A stretch of 64,000 bases of DNA, taken from contig NZ_CP108394.1 in NCBI RefSeq assembly GCF_041435215.1, positions 6,820,001 to 6,884,000 of the forward strand, read 5' to 3'. The DNA comes from Streptomyces sp. NBC_01314. Lineage in GTDB: Bacteria > Actinomycetota > Actinomycetes > Streptomycetales > Streptomycetaceae. The notes below the pieces were generated by a model. It did no database searches, was not told the DNA's origin, and saw only the letters and a list, made by a program, of their open reading frames with translations. The position numbers and the translations under genes are program-made. Numbering within the stretch: the first letter of the stretch is position 1; the number at the start of each line of letters is the position of its first letter. This document shows positions 16,809-24,579 of the stretch, one piece after another.

Positions 16809-18227
16809 TCACCGCACCTCGATGAACGCCCCCGCATCCCGCTCACCCCGCGCCGGAGGCGCACCCGAGGCGTGCCCCACAGCGACCGCCCCCATCGGAT
16901 CCCACCCCTCCGGCAGCCCCAGCACCCCCCGCACGACATCCCGGCAGAACATCGTCGAGGACACCCACGCCGACCCCAGCCGCTCCCCGGCCAGCGCGAC
17001 GAGGAAGTTCTGCACGCCGGCCCCGGCCGCGACCACGAACATCTCCCGCTCGGCCGCGTCCCGCCGCGCGTCCCCGTAGGAGTGCGCCCCGTCCATCACC
17101 AGACACGGCACCACCAGATACGGCGCGGCACGCAGCACGTCCCCGCGCCGCACCCGCTTCGCGATGGACTCCTCGCTCTTGCCGTCCCGCCGCAGGTCCG
17201 CGATCCACGCGTCCCTCATGGCGTCGAGCAGCCGCACCCGCGACTCCTCCGACTCCAGCAGCACGAACCGCCACGGCGTCGTGTGATGAGGCGCCGGCGC
17301 GGTCACGGCGGCGGCCACGGCCCGCCGCACCGCCCCGGGGTCGACCGGCTCGTCCGTGAACGCCCGGACCGTACGCCGCTGGGTCACCGCCAGCCGTACG
17401 GCCTCGGAGGTGCCGAGCCGGAACATGTCGTCCCGCGCCCCCCGGACCAGGGCCTCGGTCCCCTCGCCGTCGTCCGCGGCCACGACATGCCCCAGCCCGC
17501 GTACGACGGCGACGGGCAGCCCGGCGGCCTTGCCCTTCACCAGGTCGCCGGCGCCGGCCAGCTCGTCGGCGGTGGCGACGACCGTCGCGCTGAGCGGATT
17601 GCCGTGCGCGTCGGTGCCGCCCCGCAGGTCGTCGAGGACGCGCACGCCGGCCGCTCCGATGGCGACGTCCGTCAGCCCGCTGCGCCAGGGTCGCCCGAAC
17701 GTGTCGGTGACGACGACCCCGACCTCGACGCCGAGCGTGTCCCTGATGCCGTTTCGGATCGCCCGCGCGGAGGCGTCGGGGTCCTCGGGCAGCAACAGCA
17801 CGGTCCCGGAGGGTGTGTTGGAGGCGTCGACCCCGGCGGCGGCCATGACGAGCCCCTGCCGGTTCTCCACGATCCGCAACGCCCCGCGCCGGGCCACCAC
17901 CCGTACGGTCTCGGCGTCGATCGCGGCCTCCCGGTCGACCGCCTCGACGATTCGCCCCTCCGCCTTGGACACGATCTTCGAGGTGACGAGCAACACGTCC
18001 CCGTCGACCAGCCCCGGCCCGGCCGCGGAGATCAGCTTGGCGAGGTCGTCCCCCTCCCGCACCTCGGGGATGCCGGTCAGGGCCCAGACCCGGTACCCGG
18101 GGCCGGGCCCGCCGCCCGAAGCGGGGCCTGCGGCGGTCAGGGACCCGGCGGGAGCCGACTCCTCGCCCGCCGTCACCCCCTCGCCGGTAGCCGTCGTATC
18201 CCTGAAGTCTCCGAACTCCCCGCTCAC
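16809..18227 (-). CDS. fbiB: Bifunctional coenzyme F420 synthase: F420-0:gamma-glutamyl ligase plus nitroreductase-like domain
   Basis: 472 residues. After a variable Gly/Ala head, the ligase domain (about 45-290) starts [18 protein letters not shown] and includes [28 protein letters not shown] and [12 protein letters not shown], all typical of CofE/FbiB. The C-terminal flavin-type domain (about 295-472) has [13 protein letters not shown] and a [12 protein letters not shown] segment. FbiB adds the oligoglutamate tail, and in mycobacteria its second domain reduces dehydro-F420-0. The GTG start overlaps the fbiA stop (GTGA), so the two are translationally coupled. The acyl-CoA dehydrogenase and other enzymes elsewhere in the cell may use F420; nothing here shows which. 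Confidence 0.94.
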   Translation of the reverse strand: MSGEFGDFRDTTATGEGVTAGEESAPAGSLTAAGPASGGGPGPGYRVWALTGIPEVREGDDLAKLISAAGPGLVDGDVLLVTSKIVSKAEGRIVEAVDREAAIDAETVRVVARRGALRIVENRQGLVMAAAGVDASNTPSGTVLLLPEDPDASARAIRNGIRDTLGVEVGVVVTDTFGRPWRSGLTDVAIGAAGVRVLDDLRGGTDAHGNPLSATVVATADELAGAGDLVKGKAAGLPVAVVRGLGHVVAADDGEGTEALVRGARDDMFRLGTSEAVRLAVTQRRTVRAFTDEPVDPGAVRRAVAAAVTAPAPHHTTPWRFVLLESEESRVRLLDAMRDAWIADLRRDGKSEESIAKRVRRGDVLRAAPYLVVPCLVMDGAHSYGDARRDAAEREMFVVAAGAGVQNFLVALAGERLGSAWVSSTMFCRDVVRGVLGLPEGWDPMGAVAVGHASGAPPARGERDAGAFIEVR

Positions 18228-19183
18228 GCTCCCCGTACCTCCTCCGCCAGTGCCAGCGCCTCGCGGGCCATCGTCGCCGTCGCGTCCAGGTCGGTCATCA
18301 TCAGCGGCACGGCCCGGCACCGGATCCCGGCGGTCTCGACACGCTCGACGACGCCCGCGTCGACGGTGTCGACGAGCCAGCCGTCGAGCAGCCCCGAGCC
18401 GTAGTGCTCGGCGACGGCCGCGGCGGTGGACTCGACGCCGACGGCGGCGAGGACCTTGTCCGCCATACCGCGCACGGGCGCGTCGCCGACGATGGGGGAG
18501 AGGCCCACGACCGGCACCCCGGCCTCGGCGATCGCCTCCCGGATTCCGGGCACGGCGAGGATGGTGCCGACGGAGACGACGGGGTTGGACGGCGGGAAGA
18601 GAATCACGTCCGCCTCGGCGATGGCCTCCAGGACCCCGGGCGCCGGCTTCGACTGCTCGGCGCCGACCGGCACGATCGCCTCGGCCGGCACGGAGGCCCG
18701 CAGCCGCACCCAGTACTCCTGGAAGTGGATCGCTCTGCGCTCACCGTCCTGCTCGACGGCGACATGGGTCTCGACGCGGTCGTCGGTCATCGGGATGAGC
18801 CGCACGCCCGGCTTCCACCGGTCGCACAGCGCCTCCGTGACCGCGCTCAGCGGAAACCCGGCACTGATCATCTGCGTCCGCACGATGTGCGTGGCGAAGT
18901 CCCGGTCGCCGAGGCCGAACCACTCGGGCCCGACGCCGTACGCGGCGAGTTCCTCCTTGAGGTGGAAGGTCTCGTCGGCCCGGCCCCAGCCCTGCTCCTC
19001 GTTGATGCCGTCGCCAAGCGTGTACATCACCGTGTCGAGGTCCGGGCAGACCTTCAGCCCGAAGAGGTGGATGTCGTCCCCGGTGTTGCCGACGACCGTG
19101 ATGTCCGCGTCCGGCACGGCCAGCTTCAGACCGCGCAGGAACCGGGCACCACCGATGCCGCCTGCCAGAACCACAATGCGCAT
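18224..19183 (-). CDS. fbiA: 2-phospho-L-lactate/phosphoenolpyruvyl transferase of F420 biosynthesis (CofD/FbiA)
   Basis: 319 residues, the usual length. It begins [19 protein letters not shown] with the Gly-rich loop that binds the guanylated donor. It continues with VVGNTGDD and the [15 protein letters not shown] segment typical of the family. FbiA moves the phospho-lactyl or phosphoenolpyruvyl group from the GDP-linked donor to Fo, giving (dehydro-)F420-0. The ATG at 19183 matches the conserved N-terminus. It lies 73 bases downstream of the cysteine dioxygenase gene on the same strand and overlaps fbiB by 4 bases. I see no clear promoter in the 73-base gap, so all three may share a transcript. 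Confidence 0.95.
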   Translation of the reverse strand: MRIVVLAGGIGGARFLRGLKLAVPDADITVVGNTGDDIHLFGLKVCPDLDTVMYTLGDGINEEQGWGRADETFHLKEELAAYGVGPEWFGLGDRDFATHIVRTQMISAGFPLSAVTEALCDRWKPGVRLIPMTDDRVETHVAVEQDGERRAIHFQEYWVRLRASVPAEAIVPVGAEQSKPAPGVLEAIAEADVILFPPSNPVVSVGTILAVPGIREAIAEAGVPVVGLSPIVGDAPVRGMADKVLAAVGVESTAAAVAEHYGSGLLDGWLVDTVDAGVVERVETAGIRCRAVPLMMTDLDATATMAREALALAEEVRGA

Positions 19184-19256
19184 GGAAGCAGTCTCGCAGG
19201 CGGGTACGACAACGGGTCGCCCACCCGCGACCACGGCCGGTTTCCCACGGTCCCGG

Positions 19257-19754
19257 TCAGGCCGTGACGGTCGCCGCCCCCGCCGCGCAGGCCTTCGCGT
19301 GCATCGGCATGTCCGTCAGACCCGGGTAGTAGACGTGCAGACTGATGGCCGGTTCCAGCGTGTCGTTGACGACCTCGTGGGCGTAACCCGGCGCGAAGAC
19401 GCGCTGCGCGCCCGCGCCGAGCACGCGCGTGCCCCGGTCGGTGCGCTCGGTCAGCGTGCCGTCGAGCACCGTCAGTACGCCGGAGGAGCCCCCGTGGTCG
19501 TGCAGCCCGGTGCCCTGACCCGGCACCCACGACAGCAGCCACACCTCGTACCCGGGACCGGTCAGCAGCCGGTGGTACCAGCGCGTGGTCGCGTCGTACT
19601 CGACGAGGTGCTCCCACCGGGAGCGGTCGTCGGCGAGGGAACGGGCCAGTCCGGCGAACTCGGCCACGGTGACCGGGTGTTGGCGCGGCGCCTGGAGGAG
19701 GTGCGGTACTTCGAGAAGGTCGCCGGCGATCTGGAGGTCGCTGTCGCTGTTCAT
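19257..19754 (-). CDS. Cysteine dioxygenase family protein
   Basis: 165-residue cupin that oxidises L-cysteine to cysteine sulfinate with non-haem iron. The metal ligands are visible: H85 and H87 in GLHDHGGSSG, and H126 in PGYAHEV. HVYYP (140-144) provides the conserved Tyr region. Size and motifs fit bacterial type I Cdo. The ATG at 19754 has only a weak, partly self-complementary ribosome site (GAGGACCTC). Upstream lies a cysteine-rich leader ORF with two hairpins in between, which suggests regulation by charged Cys-tRNA. The stop is 73 bases before fbiA. Confidence 0.9.
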   Translation of the reverse strand: MNSDSDLQIAGDLLEVPHLLQAPRQHPVTVAEFAGLARSLADDRSRWEHLVEYDATTRWYHRLLTGPGYEVWLLSWVPGQGTGLHDHGGSSGVLTVLDGTLTERTDRGTRVLGAGAQRVFAPGYAHEVVNDTLEPAISLHVYYPGLTDMPMHAKACAAGAATVTA

Positions 19755-19812
19755 GAAGTGGGGAGGTCCTCGACGGAGAGTGCGTGGGGGAGGGCGGGGT
19801 GTCACGTGCCGT

Positions 19813-19852
19813 CCGCCCGGGTCGCGGGCGGGGCGGATGCCCGGTTCCGGGC
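19813..19852 (-). promoter_or_regulatory. Candidate attenuator hairpins between the Cys leader and cysteine dioxygenase
   Basis: Two stems lie in the 155-base gap. CCGCCCG (19813-19819) pairs with CGGGCGG (19825-19831), and GCCCG (19839-19843) pairs with CGGGC (19848-19852). They are in the right place for a transcriptional or translational switch governed by a ribosome on the leader ORF. Alternative pairings were not computed. Confidence 0.5.
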
Positions 19853-19909
19853 CAAGGGGAACGGCGGCCGAGCCGGGAGGGGCTCAGTGGCAGCCGGAGC
19901 GCGTGAGGC

Positions 19910-20002
19910 TCAACAGCTGGAACAGCGACAGCTACAGCGACAGTGAGCAGCACCGAGGGACCCGGCGGAGCGGGTCGAGGTGAGTGCCAAGTTCGCGAGC
20001 AT
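19910..20002 (-). CDS. Cysteine-rich leader peptide upstream of cysteine dioxygenase
   Basis: A 30-codon ORF reading MLANLALTSTRSAGSLGAAH and then CRCSCRCSSC before TGA. Five Cys codons, all TGT, fall in the last ten codons, which is extreme for chance. The ATG at 20002 lies 7 bases after a candidate -10 box (TGTGCT at 20015-20010) and 17 more bases from a perfect TTGACA (20038-20033), so the mRNA probably begins at the ATG itself (leaderless). Poly-cysteine leaderless short ORFs are known in mycobacteria as cysteine-responsive attenuators of sulfur genes. This one precedes cysteine dioxygenase by 155 bases. The peptide itself need not have a function; ribosome progress would be the signal. 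Confidence 0.8.
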   Translation of the reverse strand: MLANLALTSTRSAGSLGAAHCRCSCRCSSC

Positions 20003-20009
20003 GCCCACA

Positions 20010-20038
20010 AGCACAGCGGTTCATACCTTCGCTGTCAA
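20010..20038 (-). promoter_or_regulatory. Promoter of the Cys leader / cysteine dioxygenase / fbiAB unit
   Basis: On the minus strand TTGACA (20038-20033) and TGTGCT (20015-20010) are 17 bases apart. The expected start, 7 bases downstream, is the A of the leader ATG at 20002. The -35 box is consensus; the -10 box has G for A at the second position. Confidence 0.6.
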
Positions 20039-20185
20039 CTTCACGTCCGGTATGTGGATGCCGGTTCACCTCTTTCGGTGCATCCGCGCGGCGAAAGGTT
20101 TGTGCGTGGGGTGTCGGGGAGACATGGCGTCCAACCGGGCAAGCCGTCGGCACGCGCGCGTGGAGCGTCGAGGGTGCGTCCGGAG

Positions 20186-20197
20186 CGAGTCGACTCG
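20186..20197. promoter_or_regulatory. Perfect 12-base palindrome upstream of whiB
   Basis: CGAGTCGACTCG is fully self-complementary. It is followed by GAACGAGTCGGAACGAGATC, which repeats the CGAGTCG half. It could bind a regulator of whiB or of the divergent unit; no protein is implied by the sequence alone. Confidence 0.35.
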
Positions 20198-20371
20198 AAC
20201 GAGTCGGAACGAGATCGAACTCCTGGGCGTCCTCTCCCGTAAGGGAAGGAGAACCCCCTCCGGAACTCCCGCCTGCCGTCAGGCTGCTGTCAGGGTTTAT
20301 GCCGATTTGAACACTTTCCGCATAGCCTTGGTTCCGCAGAGTGAATAAGGGGCTCAATAGCAGATCTCGGC

Positions 20372-20401
20372 TTGACTCGCCCGTAGCAGCACACTTGTAA
20401 T
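20372..20401 (+). promoter_or_regulatory. whiB: Candidate whiB promoter
   Basis: TTGACT (20372-20377) and TGTAAT (20396-20401) are separated by 18 bases, a fair match to the housekeeping sigma consensus. They lie about 75 bases before the whiB ATG. whiB of S. coelicolor is known to have more than one promoter, so others may exist upstream. Confidence 0.5.
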
Positions 20402-20474
20402 TTCACTCGTGTCGTTCAGCCGAAATCGGTAACGGCCGCACGACGGGGACGCGAAAGACGGACGAGGGGCGCAC

Positions 20475-20738
20475 ATGACCGAGCTCGTGCAGCAACTGCT
20501 GGTCGACGACGCGGACGAAGAACTCGGCTGGCAGGAGCGCGCGCTGTGCGCCCAGACCGATCCCGAGTCCTTCTTCCCCGAGAAGGGCGGCTCGACCCGC
20601 GAGGCCAAGAAGGTCTGTCTCGCCTGCGAGGTCCGCTCCGAATGCCTTGAGTACGCCCTCGCCAACGACGAGCGGTTCGGTATCTGGGGCGGCCTGTCGG
20701 AGCGCGAACGCCGCCGCCTCAAGAAGGCAGCGGTCTGA
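20475..20738 (+). CDS. whiB: WhiB developmental transcription factor, iron-sulfur protein
   Basis: 87 residues. It matches the S. coelicolor sporulation regulator WhiB as I remember it. Four Cys (25, 48, 51, 57, with the CxxC at 48-51) bind a [4Fe-4S] cluster. The GIWGG turn is followed by a basic tail, ERERRRLKKAA, which contacts DNA. WhiB acts together with WhiA to switch aerial hyphae from growth to sporulation septation. The ATG at 20475 has GAGGGG about 7 bases upstream. In M. tuberculosis the orthologue whiB2 is also next to fbiA. It is transcribed away from the cysteine dioxygenase unit. Confidence 0.97.
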   Translation: MTELVQQLLVDDADEELGWQERALCAQTDPESFFPEKGGSTREAKKVCLACEVRSECLEYALANDERFGIWGGLSERERRRLKKAAV

Positions 20739-20815
20739 CCCGAGCCGGAACATCCGACCCGCCCCGGAACAGTCGAACAGGAATAACCGAACACGTACGG
20801 CCCGTCGCACGTGGG

Positions 20816-20824
20816 TTGTCCACA
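20816..20824 (+). promoter_or_regulatory. Single consensus DnaA box
   Basis: TTGTCCACA, the preferred Streptomyces DnaA box, lies in the 205-base gap between whiB and the large glycosyltransferase gene. A single copy is weak evidence by itself; two more occur in tandem at 55886-55908. Confidence 0.4.
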
Positions 20825-20943
20825 GGCGGCGGGCCGCTGTGCTGCTCAGCCGTTAGTGTGGGCCCTCGTCCGAGACGTCCCGCTGTCCCCGCCGGACACG
20901 ACAGACGTCCACCGCAGTCCATCGAACCGGGGCCCGTACCTCG

Positions 20944-23900
20944 ATGTCCGTGCACAGCCACACCTCAGCTCACCAAGACGCTGCCACTCCCGAGTTCCCA
21001 CGTCATGTGGTGACCGCGGTCCTCGTCGCGCACGACGGCGCCCGCTGGCTGCCCGACGCGCTCGCCGGGCTGCTCGGCCAGGAGCGCCCCGTGCAGAGTG
21101 CCATGGCGGCCGACACCGGCAGCGCGGACGACTCCGCCCAGCTCCTTTCCGGCGCCCTCGGCGCGGACCGCGTCCTGCACCTCGCCCGACGGACCGGTTT
21201 CGGCCAGGCCGTCGAGGAGGCCAACCGCAGCGCGGGCGTCCTCACCCAGGACGACCTGGCGTACCTGAGGCGCCCCAGCGGCTGGGACCCGGTCACCCGC
21301 AGCTGGCGCGACGACGCGTACGACATGCCGGAGCTCCCCCACGGGGAACCGGTCCAGTGGCTGTGGCTGCTGCACGACGACTGCGCCCCCGAGCCCGACG
21401 CCCTCGCCCAGATGCTGCGGGTCGTGGAGAACGAACGCGAGCTGGGCCGGGACGACGTCGCCGTAGTCGGCCCCAAGCTGCGCGGCTGGTACGACCGCCG
21501 TCAGCTCCTGGAGGTCGGCGTCACCATCGCCAACTCCGGCCGCCGCTGGACCGGCCTGGACCGCCGCGAGCAGGACCAGGGCCAGCACGACCACGTCAAG
21601 CCCAGCCTCGCCGTGTCCACCGCCGGCATGCTCATCCGCCGCGACGTCTTCGAGGCACTGGGCGGCTTCGACCGTCGCCTGCCCCTCATGCGTGACGACG
21701 TCGACCTGTGCTGGCGCGCCACCACCGCCGGGCACCGCGTCCTCGTCGCCCCTGAAGCCGTCGTACGGCACGCCGAGGCGTCCTCGCGAGAGCGCCGCAC
21801 CGTCGACTGCGCGGGCCGCGGCTCCGCCTCCCCGCACATGGTCGACAAGGCGGGCGCGATCTACACCCTCCTCGTCAACTCCCGTACGGCACAGCTGCCC
21901 TGGGTGCTGCTGCGCATCGTCCTGGGCACCCTGGTCAGGACCGTCGCGTACCTCGTCGGCAAGGTCCCCGGACAGGCCGTCGACGAGATCCGCGGCCTGC
22001 TGAGCGTGCTGCTGCGGCCCGAGCGGATCATCGCCGGGCGGCGCAGGCGAGGCCGTTCGCAGCTGGACAAGGGCGAGCTGCGCCCGCTGTTCCCGCCGCC
22101 CGGCGCGACCGTCCGGGCCACCGTCGAACAGGTCGCGGGCGATCTGTTCGGCACCTCCGACGCCGAGGTCCCCCAGGCCGGACGGCACGGCGGCGCAATC
22201 GAGTCGGGGCCCGGCGACGACGACGCCGACTTCCTGCAGGTCGAGCAGTTCGCCCGGCTCAAGCGCATCGCGCGTGCGCCCGGGCCCGTGCTCTTCGCGC
22301 TCCTGCTGCTCGCCTCGCTCGTCGCCTGCCGTGAGCTGCTCGGCGGCGGCGCGCTCGCGGGCGGCACCCTGCTGCCCGCCCCCGCCGATTCCGCCGAGCT
22401 GTGGTCGCGCTACCTGGACGGCTGGCACCCGGTCGGCGCGGGCGGCGCCGAGGCCGCACCGCCGTACCTGGCGATCGTGGCCATGCTCGCCTCCCTGCTG
22501 TTCGGCTCCGCCGGACTCGCGGTCACCGTGCTCCTCGTGGCGTCCGTGCCCCTGGCCGGCTTCACCGCGTACTTCGCCTCGCGCTCCCTGGTCCAGTCCC
22601 GACTGCTGCGCGCCTGGGCGGCCGTCGTGTACGCCTTCCTGCCCGCCGTCACCGGCGCGCTCGCGACCGGCCGCATCGGCACCGCGGTCCTCGCGATCCT
22701 GCTGCCCCTCATCGCACGCGCGGGCGCCGCCGCCGGCGGTCTCACCACCAGCACGGGGGCGCGCGGCAGTTGGCGTGCCACCTGGGCGTACGCGCTGCTG
22801 CTGACGATCACCACCGCGTTCACCCCCATCGTGTGGCCCATCGCACTGCTCCTCGGCCTCGGCCTCCTCGCCGTGCGCCGCCGTGAGATCACCGCCTACG
22901 GCCCGCGCTTCCTCGCCCAGCTGGCCACCCCGCTGCTGATCCTGGCCCCCTGGTCACTGACGCTGCTGCCGTTCGGCTTCTTCGAGGAGGCCGGTCTGGA
23001 GTACGGCGGCAGCACGGCCACGGCGACCGATCTGCTCGGCATCAGCCCCGGCGGGCCCGGCACGGTCGGCGGGCTGACCCTCATCGGCGTCGTCCTCGCC
23101 GCGCTGGCCGCCCTGCTCCGCGCGGAACGGCAGTTGGCGATCCGGACCGCCTGGACGGCCGCCCTGCTGGCGCTTGTCTTCGCGGTCCTCTCCAACGGCT
23201 CCACCTGGGCCGGGCCCGCGACCCTCGTCTACGGCATCGCCCTCCTCGCCGCCGCCACCCTGGGCGCCGACGGGGCACGCTTCCGCGTGGCAGAGCAGAG
23301 TTTCGGCTGGCGGCAGCCGGTGGCCGTGCTCATCGCGCTCGCCACCGCCGTCGGCCCGCTGCTGGCCGCCGCCGGATGGGTGCTCGGCGGCGCCGACGGC
23401 CCCCTGGAGCGCCGCGACCCCGTGCAAGTGCCCCCGTTCGTCGCCGAGGAGAGCGGCACCCGGGACCAGGCACGCACCCTGGTCCTCGACAGCGACTCCA
23501 CCGCCAGGGTCGGCTACACCCTGGTCCGGGGCTCCGGCGTCCGCCTCGGCGACGCCGAACTCACCGCCGCCGCCGGAAAGAACGAGCAGCTCGACAGAGT
23601 CGTCGCCAACCTTGTCGCGGGCTCCGGCGCCGACCAGACCGACGAACTCGGCGGCTTCGCCGTGCGCTACGTCCTCGTCCGACCTGGCGCGCCCCGCGAG
23701 GTCAGCCGCGTCCTGGACGCCACGCCCGGCCTGAGCCGCCTCAGCCAGCAGGACGGCAGCGCCCTGTGGCGGGTGGACCGCCAGGTCGCCCGCGTCACCG
23801 TCGAGGCCGCCTCAGGCGACCCGAAGGCCGTCGCCGCGGGCCCCGTCGACGTGCACACCACCATCCCGGCCGGCGGCTCGGGCCGCGTCCTGCGCCTGGC

Positions 23901-24579
23901 CGACTCCGCCGACGAGTCCTGGACCGCCACCCTCGACGGCAAGCCGCTCACCCCGACCACGGTCGACGGCTGGGCCCAGGGCTTCCAGCTGCCCGTGGAC
24001 GGCGGCAGGCTGGACGTCACCTTCGACGCCCCCGTCAGCCACACCGGCTGGCTGTGGGCCCAGGGCTCACTCGCCGTCGTCCTCGTGGTCCTCGCCCTGC
24101 CCGGCCGCCGCCGGGACGTCGACGACGACCTCCCCGAGGAGCCCGTCGCCGTACCCGCCCAGGACGTCACCGGCGACGGCCGCCGCGCCCGCCGGCTGCG
24201 CGCCCAGGCGGAGGCCGAGGCCGAACAGCCCGGCGACCCCGACCTGCCTTCTCCTCCGGAGGAGACCCCGTTCCCCACCGCCGTCCCGCAGCAGCAGGCG
24301 TACGGAGAGTGGGAGACCGCGAACCACGTGGGCGCGGGCGCCGAATACGGCCAGTACGACCAGCAGTACCAGGGCGCCCAGCAGTACCCGGCGGGCACGT
24401 ACGACCAGCAGCAGTACCAGGCCGACCCCCACCAGGGCGGCCAGTACGACCCGTACGCCTCCTACGGGGGCAACACGGCCCCCTACGACCAGACGTACAA
24501 CCAGGGCTACGACGCGACGTACGACCCGTCGCACGGCACCGGCGCCGACAATGAGCGCCCCGACGGGAGCCAGCAGTGA
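20944..24579 (+). CDS. Giant membrane glycosyltransferase (GT2 domain plus many membrane helices)
   Basis: 1211 residues. Residues about 20-290 form a GT2 domain: VTAVLVAHDGARWLPDAL, the metal-site LWLLHDDCAPEPDA, and the catalytic-type MRDDVDLCWRA. From about 449 to 900 there are many hydrophobic segments. An extracytoplasmic beta-rich part (about 900-1030) and a last helix (about 1035-1053) follow. The final 150 residues are a charged then Gln/Tyr/Gly-rich cytoplasmic tail. The layout suggests addition of sugars to a lipid-linked polymer with export or further processing outside. The ATG at 20944 has no strong ribosome site. It overlaps the DUF5719 gene by four bases (GTGA), so the two products probably act together. 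The sugar is unknown. Confidence 0.88.
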   Translation: MSVHSHTSAHQDAATPEFPRHVVTAVLVAHDGARWLPDALAGLLGQERPVQSAMAADTGSADDSAQLLSGALGADRVLHLARRTGFGQAVEEANRSAGVLTQDDLAYLRRPSGWDPVTRSWRDDAYDMPELPHGEPVQWLWLLHDDCAPEPDALAQMLRVVENERELGRDDVAVVGPKLRGWYDRRQLLEVGVTIANSGRRWTGLDRREQDQGQHDHVKPSLAVSTAGMLIRRDVFEALGGFDRRLPLMRDDVDLCWRATTAGHRVLVAPEAVVRHAEASSRERRTVDCAGRGSASPHMVDKAGAIYTLLVNSRTAQLPWVLLRIVLGTLVRTVAYLVGKVPGQAVDEIRGLLSVLLRPERIIAGRRRRGRSQLDKGELRPLFPPPGATVRATVEQVAGDLFGTSDAEVPQAGRHGGAIESGPGDDDADFLQVEQFARLKRIARAPGPVLFALLLLASLVACRELLGGGALAGGTLLPAPADSAELWSRYLDGWHPVGAGGAEAAPPYLAIVAMLASLLFGSAGLAVTVLLVASVPLAGFTAYFASRSLVQSRLLRAWAAVVYAFLPAVTGALATGRIGTAVLAILLPLIARAGAAAGGLTTSTGARGSWRATWAYALLLTITTAFTPIVWPIALLLGLGLLAVRRREITAYGPRFLAQLATPLLILAPWSLTLLPFGFFEEAGLEYGGSTATATDLLGISPGGPGTVGGLTLIGVVLAALAALLRAERQLAIRTAWTAALLALVFAVLSNGSTWAGPATLVYGIALLAAATLGADGARFRVAEQSFGWRQPVAVLIALATAVGPLLAAAGWVLGGADGPLERRDPVQVPPFVAEESGTRDQARTLVLDSDSTARVGYTLVRGSGVRLGDAELTAAAGKNEQLDRVVANLVAGSGADQTDELGGFAVRYVLVRPGAPREVSRVLDATPGLSRLSQQDGSALWRVDRQVARVTVEAASGDPKAVAAGPVDVHTTIPAGGSGRVLRLADSADESWTATLDGKPLTPTTVDGWAQGFQLPVDGGRLDVTFDAPVSHTGWLWAQGSLAVVLVVLALPGRRRDVDDDLPEEPVAVPAQDVTGDGRRARRLRAQAEAEAEQPGDPDLPSPPEETPFPTAVPQQQAYGEWETANHVGAGAEYGQYDQQYQGAQQYPAGTYDQQQYQADPHQGGQYDPYASYGGNTAPYDQTYNQGYDATYDPSHGTGADNERPDGSQQ

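Larger units (their letters stand above)
20025..20474. other. 450-base divergent control region between the Cys leader and whiB
   Basis: I see no convincing gene here. It holds the leader promoter at its left end, a perfect 12-base palindrome at 20186-20197 with nearby CGAGTCG and CGAAC repeats, an AGGAGAACCCCCTCC stem-like stretch near 20246, and the whiB promoter at 20372-20401. The lower GC of 20295-20415 is typical of a promoter region. Confidence 0.6.

Noticed and set aside
19980..20348. A plus-strand frame of 122 codons upstream of whiB
   Set aside because: It crosses the Cys leader promoter region, and its codon third positions are not GC-biased like those of real genes here.
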